Source: a virus. Taken from it: 27,039 nt of DNA. Below, piece after piece: positions 15,029 to 21,303 of the stretch. The stretch lies in IMG/VR virus record IMGVR_UViG_3300010354_000512, positions 1 to 27,039 of that record, one strand, 5' to 3'. The notes beneath the pieces were generated by a model. The model saw only the letters and a program-made list of their open reading frames with translations. It did not search any database and was not told the DNA's origin. The position numbers and the translations under genes were made by a program. How positions within the stretch are numbered: the stretch's first letter is position 1; each line of letters starts with the position of its first letter.

Positions 15029-16339
15029 ATGAAACTAAAAATTAAAAAAGAAGAAATACTTGATTGTGTATCCAAAAACATGAGTCAGCGAGAGATTGCT
15101 GAACATTTTTCTGTATGCAGAGAGTATGTAAGAAATCTCTTTAAGCACTACGATATTCCAATAACCAACAGAAGAAAAAAACCACCGATATCTAAAGATA
15201 TATTGATAGATGAGAATCATACTAATAACTTAACACTAAAAGAAATCTCTAAAAAATACGGTAGAACATATCGCTCAATTAAGCATATGTTTAAAAAATA
15301 TGGCATAGAAGTTAAAAATAATATTATACAAAAGAATAATAGAAATAGAGAAGAGCGAGTTGCTCAAGCAAAAGAGTTATATGGATCACTGACCAGATAT
15401 GAACTTCAAAAGAAACTTAACATAGGTCAACAATATATAAATGAGGCTTTAAAAGATGAGCCGCATAGATTTGCAAATAAATCTTCTTTGGAGATTAAAC
15501 TGTCCGAATATCTAAAATCACTTGATATTGAACATGATTCTTCAGTTAAAGATATAATACATCCAAAGGAGCTTGACATCTATATACCAAGCAAAAAATT
15601 GGCTATTGAAGTTAATGGACTATTTTGGCATTCAACCAATGGTGGCAGAAGTGTTGATAAAAATTATCATTTGGAAAAAACAAATCAATGCAAGAAACTT
15701 GGAATAAAACTATTGCACTTCTTTGAAGATGAGCTTAAAGAAAAGCTGGAAATATGTAAAGGTATAATAGACGCAAATATACGAGATGGAGAACAAATAT
15801 ATGCCAGAAAATGTTCTATTAAAGAGATATCTCATACAGAATCAAAAAATTTCTGTGACAAATATCATTTGCAAGGAAGCACAATAGCCACAGCACACAT
15901 AGGATTATTCTATGAAAACTCTTTGGTTAGTGTAATGACATTTAGAAAACACAGATTTTCTAAAAATACAAATGCTTGGGAAATAATAAGATATTGCACA
16001 AAAAATCACACTAGAGTTATAGGAGGTGCATCCAAATTGTTTTCCAAATTTTTAGAATTATATAATCCCAACCGAGTTGTTTCTTATGCGGATATTAGAA
16101 TATCCAATGGAAATGTATATGAAAGATTGGGATTCAAGTATTCACATACAACCACACCAAACTACTATTATATCATTGGAAAAAATAGATCCAATAGACT
16201 AAATTGGCAGAAAAAATCTTTATCCAAAAAGCTCAAAATTTATAATCCAAATCTGACCGAAGAAGAAAACATGAAACTTAATGGATACAATAGGATATAT
16301 GATTGTGGAAACAAAGTGTATGTTTGGAATCTTAATTAA
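15029..16339 (+). CDS. Free-standing homing-endonuclease-like protein (Vsr/PD-(D/E)xK type)
   Basis: 436 residues. N-terminus: helix-turn-helix-like units at about 15-45 (SQREIAEHFSVCREYVRNLF), 68-95 (LTLKEISKKYGRTYRSIKHM) and perhaps 120-142. Middle: SSLEIKLSEYL (E155), ELDIYIPSKKLAIEVNGLFW (D183, E194) then H201, H214, C221 and LLHFFEDE (229-235), the pattern of Vsr-like nucleases found as phage homing enzymes. C-terminus about 255-436: a separate domain with LVSVMTFRKHRF, GGASKLFSKFL and YADIRISNGNVYERLGF, a usual companion of this nuclease. It lies between a terminator and a late promoter, with AT-rich codons and a poor ribosome site, as expected of an intruder. gp23 itself is intact. Confidence 0.82.
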   Translation: MKLKIKKEEILDCVSKNMSQREIAEHFSVCREYVRNLFKHYDIPITNRRKKPPISKDILIDENHTNNLTLKEISKKYGRTYRSIKHMFKKYGIEVKNNIIQKNNRNREERVAQAKELYGSLTRYELQKKLNIGQQYINEALKDEPHRFANKSSLEIKLSEYLKSLDIEHDSSVKDIIHPKELDIYIPSKKLAIEVNGLFWHSTNGGRSVDKNYHLEKTNQCKKLGIKLLHFFEDELKEKLEICKGIIDANIRDGEQIYARKCSIKEISHTESKNFCDKYHLQGSTIATAHIGLFYENSLVSVMTFRKHRFSKNTNAWEIIRYCTKNHTRVIGGASKLFSKFLELYNPNRVVSYADIRISNGNVYERLGFKYSHTTTPNYYYIIGKNRSNRLNWQKKSLSKKLKIYNPNLTEEENMKLNGYNRIYDCGNKVYVWNLN

Positions 16340-16385
16340 TTTGGATATTTAATTTTTACTTGATTATGGCACCTATACGCTATAA

Positions 16386-16393
16386 CATAAATA
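16386..16393 (+). promoter_or_regulatory. Late promoter box CATAAATA upstream of gp19-like structural gene
   Basis: CATAAATA 28 bp upstream of the ATG at 16422, in the gap after the homing-endonuclease-like gene. It implies the downstream protein is a late virion component. Confidence 0.6.
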
Positions 16394-16421
16394 CTATTAG
16401 ATTAAACAGAGAATCCAAACA

Positions 16422-16988
16422 ATGACTATAACAAATGTAGAAAATAGAAATTTTCAATCTCCTTTAAACTATGAGTTTAGAGTTGATAGATTGAAAGATT
16501 TTGATTTCTTTGTCCAAAAAGTAAACATCCCATCTCTTAGTCTCCCCACAGCGTCAAATGGTGGTTCAAATCCTTTTGTAAAAATTCCATATCCTGGAGA
16601 TCATTTGGAGTTCGGAGAATTATCCGTTGATTTTAAAGTAAGTGAGGGTCTTTATAATTGGTATGAAATATTTTCCTGGATGCAAGGGCTAGGATTTCCT
16701 GAGAGATTGCAGCAATATGTGGATCTTAAATCTGGTTCAACCAAAGATTTAAATGGAAAAATAATTCCACCAAAAATGCTAAGACAGCCTCATGGGAATT
16801 TATACGGTCAAGCATCATTAATTATTAACACAAGTCAAAACAATCCATCTGTAAAAATAAATTTTGTGGATATATATCCTGTAAATTTATCTGAAATATC
16901 TTTGGACACCAGAGATTCAGAGGTTTTGCATGTAACTTCTTCGGTTAGTTTCAAGTATGATTATTTTACAGTAGAAAAACTTTTATAA
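16422..16988 (+). CDS. gp19-like tail structural protein
   Basis: 188 residues of beta-rich sequence: NYEFRVDRLKDFDFFVQKVNIPSLSLP in two pieces, PYPGDHLEFGELSVDFKVSE, YNWYEIFSWMQGLGFPERLQ, and a C-terminal SSVSFKYDYFTVEKLL. The last block resembles the FEYDYWEIE end of the tube proteins here. The whole is like a conserved marine T4-like virion family often placed near tail tube or tail completion genes. T4-like phages of this kind may carry tail completion gene 3 in this slot, but I cannot confirm homology to T4 gp3. The late promoter supports a virion role. Confidence 0.65.
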   Translation: MTITNVENRNFQSPLNYEFRVDRLKDFDFFVQKVNIPSLSLPTASNGGSNPFVKIPYPGDHLEFGELSVDFKVSEGLYNWYEIFSWMQGLGFPERLQQYVDLKSGSTKDLNGKIIPPKMLRQPHGNLYGQASLIINTSQNNPSVKINFVDIYPVNLSEISLDTRDSEVLHVTSSVSFKYDYFTVEKLL

Positions 16989-17007
16989 ACCAATATAGGA
17001 GTGTTAT

Positions 17008-17373
17008 ATGAGTGGTAAGAAGAATGTTCGACGTAAGACGCCAAAGAAAATAAAAATCGGGTATTCGGACTTCAAACTCATACCCAGATCCAATCATTGG
17101 GGTAAAAGAAACAAAGCCTTTGGTGAGTGTGCTCCAGACCAAGGAAAAATACAATTTGATTCTTCTCAAAAACGCAGCGAATTGGTAAATACAATCATTC
17201 ACGAGACATTACATGGAATAGTTTATATGTTTGATATAAACTTTAAGTCTATGCGAGATGAGGAAACAGTTATTAGAAAAATGGCGAATGGTATTCATAC
17301 CGTTTTTCGTGACAATCCACATTTCGTAGAGTGGATAATGCAAAACTCAAACTTAACATCCGAAGATGAGTAA
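17008..17373 (+). CDS. Small HExxH putative metallopeptidase
   Basis: 121 residues with a basic N-terminus and IIHETLHGIVYMF, giving the zinc motif H65-E66-x-x-H69 (written HETLH). The layout of a short strand, an HE..H helix and a following helix resembles small SprT-like or minimal zincin domains. A third ligand is not obvious; a Glu in SMRDEETVIRKMAN or a His in NGIHTVF is possible. A good ribosome site (AGGAG) precedes the ATG. The stop overlaps the next start by 8 bp. The substrate is unknown. Confidence 0.6.
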   Translation: MSGKKNVRRKTPKKIKIGYSDFKLIPRSNHWGKRNKAFGECAPDQGKIQFDSSQKRSELVNTIIHETLHGIVYMFDINFKSMRDEETVIRKMANGIHTVFRDNPHFVEWIMQNSNLTSEDE

Positions 17374-17620
17374 TACACCAAATTGGATAAAACAATTAAA
17401 TAAAAATGATGTTTTTGTGTTGGTATTTCCCAGCATAAACAAATCTGTATTAGCTGAAGTTATAGAAAATAGCCCAGTTTTGGACGAAAGCACTTATTTT
17501 GGAATTATAACTGTAAATTATAACAGCAACAATTTTGTTAACCAAGATGATTTGCTATACGATGATTATTCAGAAGATTCAACCAATAAAAATTCTTGGT
17601 ATGGACAAATATTGATGTAA
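17366..17620 (+). CDS. Hypothetical acidic protein
   Basis: 84 residues that I do not recognise. It starts MSNTPNWIKQLNKNDVFVLV, has a beta-like first half, then a polar acidic segment (DDLLYDDYSEDSTNKN). It overlaps the HExxH gene by 8 bp and so is probably co-translated with it. It is the last gene before the early-type promoter of uvsY. Confidence 0.6.
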   Translation: MSNTPNWIKQLNKNDVFVLVFPSINKSVLAEVIENSPVLDESTYFGIITVNYNSNNFVNQDDLLYDDYSEDSTNKNSWYGQILM

Positions 17621-17655
17621 TTTCACACATCACATAAATTAAGTGATGCATTATC

Positions 17656-17685
17656 TTTACATAATCTTATAGTGTGCTATACAAT
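17656..17685 (+). promoter_or_regulatory. Early-type sigma70 promoter upstream of uvsY
   Basis: TTTACA (17656-17661), 16-bp spacer, then TGTGC immediately before TATACA (17678-17683). The TGTGnTA extended -10 with a TTTACA -35 is typical of T4 early promoters. It lies 38 bp before the uvsY ATG, and a near-identical GTGTGCTA occurs in the promoter at 26522-26550. Confidence 0.6.
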
Positions 17686-17699
17686 CAGTTAAACTATTA

Positions 17700-17720
17700 A
17701 GATATTATTAAATATTATCT
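17700..17720 (+). promoter_or_regulatory. Hairpin abutting the uvsY start codon
   Basis: AGATA (17700-17704) pairs with TATCT (17716-17720), with three further pairs after one T-T mismatch and a 3-base loop. The stem ends directly at the ATG, and no Shine-Dalgarno is visible. It is all A-T except one pair, so stability is modest. Confidence 0.3.
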
Positions 17721-18152
17721 ATGAAATTGGAAGACATTGAAATTTTATGGGAGCAGGATGCAAAAATCGATAGAACAGATTTGGATAATGAGAGTCTTAA
17801 AATACCAACACTTCATAGCAAATACTATAAAATATATTTGCGAGAAAAAGTCCAACTAAAAGCCGAAGAGCAAGAGTATAAGATATTCTATAAGCTAAAG
17901 CATGAATACTATACTGGAAAATTATCTCAAGAAGATTTAACTCACTATAGTTGGCAACCTTTTCCCTTTGTTCTAAAGGGAGATTTACAAATATATATGG
18001 AATCGGATAAAGACCTAGCCGAAAAACTACTGAAACTTCAAGTGCAGAGAGAAAAAGTAGAATTGCTGGAAAATATTATCAAGACTCTTAACGGAAGAGG
18101 CTTTCTAATCAAAAACGCCATAGATTTTATACGCTTTACTAGCGGCAACTAA
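17721..18152 (+). CDS. uvsY: Recombination mediator UvsY
   Basis: Loads the UvsX recombinase onto gp32-coated single strands in recombination-dependent replication. 143 residues (T4 137). N-terminal MKLEDIEILWEQDAKIDRTDLDNES-type sequence mirrors MRLEDLQEELKKDVFIDSTKL of T4. The middle has KLKHEYYTGKLSQED, like the RLDYYSGRGD segment, and the C-terminus NGRGFLIKNAIDFIRF matches SRGFAIKHIQDMRAF. An early-type promoter precedes it and uvsW follows after 54 bp, as in other T4-like phages. Confidence 0.88.
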   Translation: MKLEDIEILWEQDAKIDRTDLDNESLKIPTLHSKYYKIYLREKVQLKAEEQEYKIFYKLKHEYYTGKLSQEDLTHYSWQPFPFVLKGDLQIYMESDKDLAEKLLKLQVQREKVELLENIIKTLNGRGFLIKNAIDFIRFTSGN

Positions 18153-18160
18153 CCAAATAT

Positions 18161-18209
18161 CATTACTAAATATAACAGCATAGTATAATGTTTGTTATTA
18201 TTAGTAATG
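18161..18209 (+). promoter_or_regulatory. Start-codon hairpin with a -10 box in its loop (uvsW leader)
   Basis: CATTACTAA (18161-18169) is the exact reverse complement of TTAGTAATG (18201-18209), whose last three bases are the uvsW start codon. Inside, ATAACA (18172-18177) pairs with TGTTAT (18193-18198) after a 2x2 mismatch, making 15 bp in total. The loop (18178-18192) contains a consensus TATAAT (18184-18189). A transcript from that -10 would begin near 18196 and lack the left arm, while read-through from uvsY would hide the start codon. No good -35 is visible. Confidence 0.55.
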
Positions 18210-19679
18210 GAAAAACTGATTGTAGCCAAATTAGATGAGGTATATCTTCAAGTTTCTTGCGACTCAGGTGTGGCTAGAGAGCTTGTTGATTATTTTTCAT
18301 TTTATGTTCCAGGCTATAGATTCATGCCAGCATACCGTATGCGTATGTGGGATGGAAAACTCAGATTGTTCAATTTAATGAACTACACTCTTTATCTGGG
18401 TTTACTTCCATATCTACATGAATTTTGCAAATCCAGAGATTATGAAATTACAGTTGATTCTTCTTTGACTGATACTTTGCAATTTTCTGATATTGATTGT
18501 AAAGATTTTTTGAATAAACTTTCTCTTCCATTTGAAGCCAGAGATTACCAAGCGCAAGCAATCCAGCACAGCATAAAAAATCATAGAGCATTGTTATTGT
18601 CTCCTACAGGATCAGGAAAAAGTCTGATCATATATGCATTAACACAATACTACAATAAGAAAACCTTGATAATAGTTCCCACCATATCATTGGTTTCGCA
18701 GATGTTTTCGGACTTTAAGCAGTATGCCAAAAACAATTCTAAAATAAATGTTGATTCACTATATCACTGTATTTATGGCGGTCAAGATAAAAATACAAGT
18801 AAAAAATTTGTAATATCCACCTGGCAGTCTATCTATAAACTTCCTAAATCTTGGTTCGATGAGTTTGAAGTTGTAATTACCGATGAAGTGCATTTAGCAA
18901 AAGCCAAGTCGCTTACAAATATAATGACAAAAATGGATAAAACCAAATATAGATTTGGCACCACAGGAACTTTAGACGGAACTCAAACTCACAAATTGGT
19001 TTTGGAAGGATTATTTGGTAAAACATTTTCTGTTACCACAACCAAAACTTTAATGGACAAAAAACAGCTTGCTGAATTGTTTATAGATTGCATTGTTTTA
19101 AAATATGATGAGGAGATTTCCAAATCCATTAAGAACTTTAACTATCAAGAAGAAATAAAATTTTTGGTTCAAAATGAAAAGCGTAACAAGTTTATTAGAA
19201 ATTTGGCGATAAGCACAAATTCAAATTGCTTGGTTATATTTCAATTAGTTGAGCTTCACGGTAAAGTATTGCACAAGATGATTGTGGATAAACTATCAGT
19301 TTCAGATCCTACAAGAAAAGTATTTTTTGTTTCTGGAGAAACTGATGCTGAAATTCGAGAAGATATACGAAACATAACAGAGAATGAAAAAAATGCCATC
19401 ATAGTTGCATCCAGTGGAGTTTTTTCTACGGGAATAAACATAAGAAATTTGGAAAATATAATATTTGCTTCTCCTACAAAATCAAGAATCAAAACTCTAC
19501 AGTCTATAGGAAGAACTCTTAGAATTGGAGACAATTCTGATAAAGCAAAACTATACGATATTGTGGATGATTTAACTCACAAAAGTCACAAAAACTTTGC
19601 CGTAAAGCATTTTATGGAAAGAATCAAGATTTATAATGAAGAAAAATTTAAGTATAAATTATTAAAAGTGAATATTTAA
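18207..19679 (+). CDS. uvsW: RNA-DNA/DNA helicase UvsW
   Basis: SF2 helicase that unwinds R-loops and remodels forks and recombination intermediates, switching replication from origin to recombination mode. The ATG at 18207 gives 490 residues; a TTG 15 bp upstream is disfavoured because the protein aligns with T4 UvsW from the ATG. N-terminal DNA-binding part: FFSFYVPGYRF-like (30-39) and WDGKLRLF (48-55). Helicase motifs: Walker A SPTGSGKS (132-139), DEVH (226-229), VSGETD (375-380), ASSGVFSTGI (401-410), QSIGRTLR (432-439). All are intact. The start codon lies in a hairpin arm. Confidence 0.95.
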   Translation: MEKLIVAKLDEVYLQVSCDSGVARELVDYFSFYVPGYRFMPAYRMRMWDGKLRLFNLMNYTLYLGLLPYLHEFCKSRDYEITVDSSLTDTLQFSDIDCKDFLNKLSLPFEARDYQAQAIQHSIKNHRALLLSPTGSGKSLIIYALTQYYNKKTLIIVPTISLVSQMFSDFKQYAKNNSKINVDSLYHCIYGGQDKNTSKKFVISTWQSIYKLPKSWFDEFEVVITDEVHLAKAKSLTNIMTKMDKTKYRFGTTGTLDGTQTHKLVLEGLFGKTFSVTTTKTLMDKKQLAELFIDCIVLKYDEEISKSIKNFNYQEEIKFLVQNEKRNKFIRNLAISTNSNCLVIFQLVELHGKVLHKMIVDKLSVSDPTRKVFFVSGETDAEIREDIRNITENEKNAIIVASSGVFSTGINIRNLENIIFASPTKSRIKTLQSIGRTLRIGDNSDKAKLYDIVDDLTHKSHKNFAVKHFMERIKIYNEEKFKYKLLKVNI

Positions 19680-19696
19680 TTATGTAGGTAAAATTT

Positions 19697-20041
19697 ATGA
19701 GCAACTTAAAAGTTATAAAGCTAATAACCGGAGAAGAGATTTTGGGTGTTGTTTATGATAATAATTACCAAAAATCCGAACATTTAGGTGAAGATATAAT
19801 ATATGTTTCTGGTCCTTTAAAAATAACCACAGAATATGACAAACCATCAAAAACTCATTCATTATATCTATCAGATTGGATTCCTGCGCTAATAGACGAA
19901 GCCTTTCCCATACAAAAACAAAAGATATTAACCATAGGAAATCCAACTAAGCATTTGGAAGAGCATTATTTGGAATTGGCTTTGCTTTCTCATCTTGATA
20001 TTGATACTTCAGATGATTTTAGTGATGACGACTTGCAATAA
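19697..20041 (+). CDS. Hypothetical protein with a GEEIxGxV N-terminus
   Basis: 114 residues. It begins MSNLKVIKLITGEEILGVVYDN, a pattern found in small Sm-like or SH3-like barrels of phage hypothetical proteins, followed by DIIYVSGPLKI and LYLSDWIPALIDEAFPIQ. The C-terminus is acidic (DIDTSDDFSDDDLQ). It follows uvsW by 17 bp with an AGGT at a suitable distance, so it is probably in the same transcript. No function can be assigned. Confidence 0.7.
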   Translation: MSNLKVIKLITGEEILGVVYDNNYQKSEHLGEDIIYVSGPLKITTEYDKPSKTHSLYLSDWIPALIDEAFPIQKQKILTIGNPTKHLEEHYLELALLSHLDIDTSDDFSDDDLQ

Positions 20042-20127
20042 TTCGCTCCAAATTAGTTAATGGTATTAATAACTTACCAGAGCAAAAATCAATAGGAATA
20101 ACGAATCTATACTCCGATATAGCTTGA

Positions 20128-20229
20128 GTTTCCAAAATTGCATTGGATTGAGCGGAAATTTTTTTTATTTTAACCGTTTCTATACTTTAACGGCTAAGTG
20201 AAAATTATTTTTATTGCAATTTTGGAAAC
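20128..20229. repeat. 15-bp perfect inverted repeat with 72-bp centre
   Basis: GTTTCCAAAATTGCA (20128-20142) and its exact reverse complement (20215-20229) flank 72 bp containing a smaller CCGTT/AACGG hairpin (20174-20178/20189-20193). A transcript from either strand could fold into a two-tier stem-loop. Confidence 0.6.
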
Positions 20230-20382
20230 CGTATTTTTTTCTTATTTGGATGTATATATATAGTGTCAGCGCCAAAAATAATATTAATATCCTTTATATT
20301 AGATATAACTTAATATCCATTAAGATATACTTTACCACATATAATATTCTCTAAAATCTTTGCATTATCTTTGCTATTAATG

Positions 20383-20415
20383 TAATAATGGTCTGTAACA
20401 GTTTAACCATTATTA
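20383..20415 (+). promoter_or_regulatory. Hairpin just upstream of gp55
   Basis: TAATAATGGT (20383-20392) pairs perfectly with ACCATTATTA (20406-20415) around a 13-base loop, ending 16 bp before the gp55 ATG. TTGCAT (20360-20365) lies 17 bp before the left arm, which itself resembles a -10 (TAATAAT), so it may combine promoter and leader hairpin. No T-run follows, so it is not a terminator. Confidence 0.4.
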
Positions 20416-20431
20416 TAGTGAATCTTATTAT

Positions 20432-21061
20432 ATGTCCAAAACTTCATTTAGAAAATTACATTATGTAAACAATCCTGAATTCCTAGAACACATGAAAAAG
20501 CACGTTGCTTTGGTAAAGGAATGTAAAGAGCAAAATAAAAATCCTCCTCAAGTATCAGATTATATAGGCGAGTGTATTTACTCTATAGCTACTAAATTGG
20601 CTAATAAACCCAATTTTATGAATTATCCGTTTAGAGATGAGATGATTTCAGATGGTATAGAAAACTCTCTTCAATATATCAACAATTTTAATCCATCGAA
20701 GAGTTCAAATCCTTTTGCATACTTTACTCAAATAATATACTATGCTTTTGTTAGACGAATACAAAGAGAAAAAAAGCATCTGTATGCCAAATATAGACTA
20801 ATCGAAGAGTCTTTAATTCACGATATATCCGAAAATGAATACTTACACGCCACAAAATATGGCAGCGATCAGGCAGATTTAAATATGCATGAGTTTGTGG
20901 AGAATTTTGAAAAAAGCAGAGAAACTAAAAAGGCAAAAGCTAAATTAGCCAGCACTAAAAAGAAAAATTTGGATTTTGATGATATTTTTGAACAATTGGC
21001 TCAAGAAGCTGATTTTTTAGAGGAGATTGAAATTGATGAAAACTCAGAGCAAGAAAAATAA
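20432..21061 (+). CDS. 55: Late-transcription sigma factor gp55
   Basis: Directs host RNA polymerase to NATAAATA late promoters, with the sliding clamp and gp33 in T4. 209 residues (T4 185). T4-like features: the LHYVNNPEFLEHMKKH start, SDYIGECIYSIATKLANKPNF-type helix, FRDEMISDGIENSLQYINNF (about 68-87), and NPFAYFTQIIYYAFVRRIQREKKHLYAKY in pieces (about 92-120), the sigma2-like core that reads the late box. The C-terminus has DFDDIFEQLAQEADFLEEI, where the clamp-binding end of T4 gp55 lies, but extra residues follow it. No clear Shine-Dalgarno; a hairpin lies just upstream. Confidence 0.92.
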   Translation: MSKTSFRKLHYVNNPEFLEHMKKHVALVKECKEQNKNPPQVSDYIGECIYSIATKLANKPNFMNYPFRDEMISDGIENSLQYINNFNPSKSSNPFAYFTQIIYYAFVRRIQREKKHLYAKYRLIEESLIHDISENEYLHATKYGSDQADLNMHEFVENFEKSRETKKAKAKLASTKKKNLDFDDIFEQLAQEADFLEEIEIDENSEQEK

Positions 21062-21302
21062 AAATAAAACTATTAAAAAAAAGATTACCAAACCCAAAGT
21101 TTCTTCTGACTATATCATCATTGATGATGTTACTTATGAAAAAATGTCTAACGATTCGGTAAATGTTGAGCTTGATCTTGCAAGCGATGTTATAGATTGT
21201 TTAGATGAACTGGTTAAAAGCGGAAAATTTGTATCCAGAGGTGATGCAATAAGAACCATTCTTAGAAACAAAATTGAACAAATAGAAATGGAAAAAAAGT
21301 AA
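21036..21302 (+). CDS. Ribbon-helix-helix DNA-binding protein
   Basis: The ATG at 21036 gives 88 residues, with AGGAG (21021-21025) at suitable spacing; it overlaps the end of gp55 by 26 bp. The N-terminus is very Lys-rich (KKNKNKTIKKKITKPK). The C-terminal half, VNVELDLASDVIDCLDELV then KFVSRGDAIRTILRNKIEQ, has the strand and two-helix pattern of CopG/MetJ-type regulators, with an Arg-Gly-Asp turn before helix B as in many phage members. It is a likely transcription regulator made together with gp55; targets are unknown. gp47 follows after 1 bp. Confidence 0.75.
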   Translation: MKTQSKKNKNKTIKKKITKPKVSSDYIIIDDVTYEKMSNDSVNVELDLASDVIDCLDELVKSGKFVSRGDAIRTILRNKIEQIEMEKK

Positions 21303-21303
21303 A

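Larger units (their letters stand above)
20042..20431. other. 390-bp intergenic region before gp55
   Basis: This is the only gap over 300 bp. It has no + strand gene of credible length, no tRNA-like fold and no NATAAATA box. It holds a 15-bp perfect inverted repeat (20128-20142/20215-20229), a smaller inverted repeat (20304-20314/20319-20329, one mismatch), a 10-bp perfect hairpin (20383-20415) and the interrupted minus-strand frame. It is more AT-rich than the genes. A regulatory RNA, a replication-associated site or gene remains are the options. Confidence 0.7.
20019..20441 (-). pseudogene. Possible decayed minus-strand reading frame in the pre-gp55 gap
   Basis: One minus-strand frame runs the whole gap and reads like protein between TAA stops. 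In order it gives TVTDHYYINSKDNAKILENI then ICGKVYLNGY, a stop, DINIIFGADTIYIHPNKKK then IRFPKLQ, a cluster of stops (complements at 20205-20207, 20211-20213 and 20187-20189), and ETVKIKKISAQSNAILET then ISEYRFVIPIDFCSGKLLIP and TNLERIIASRHH ending at 20019. The last part is 55 open codons without ATG; TTG at 20133-20135 would give 38 residues. It overlaps the ends of both neighbours. AT-rich chance reading is a real alternative. Confidence 0.28.

Noticed and set aside
13615-16339. Intron in gp23 hosting the endonuclease gene
   Set aside because: gp23 is complete from start to stop and ends in a terminator; the endonuclease-like gene is separate, so no intron is needed.
17628-17648. CATCAC/GTGATG inverted repeat before uvsY as a terminator
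   Set aside because: Only 6 bp with a 9-base AT loop and no T-run after it; too weak to call a terminator.
18192-18206. TTG start for UvsW upstream of the ATG
   Set aside because: The extra five residues (LLLV-type) have no T4 counterpart and no ribosome site; the ATG at 18207 aligns with T4 UvsW.
20042-20431. tRNA or CRISPR array in the long gap
   Set aside because: No cloverleaf-like arms with a TTCRA loop and no regularly spaced direct repeats; only inverted repeats are present.
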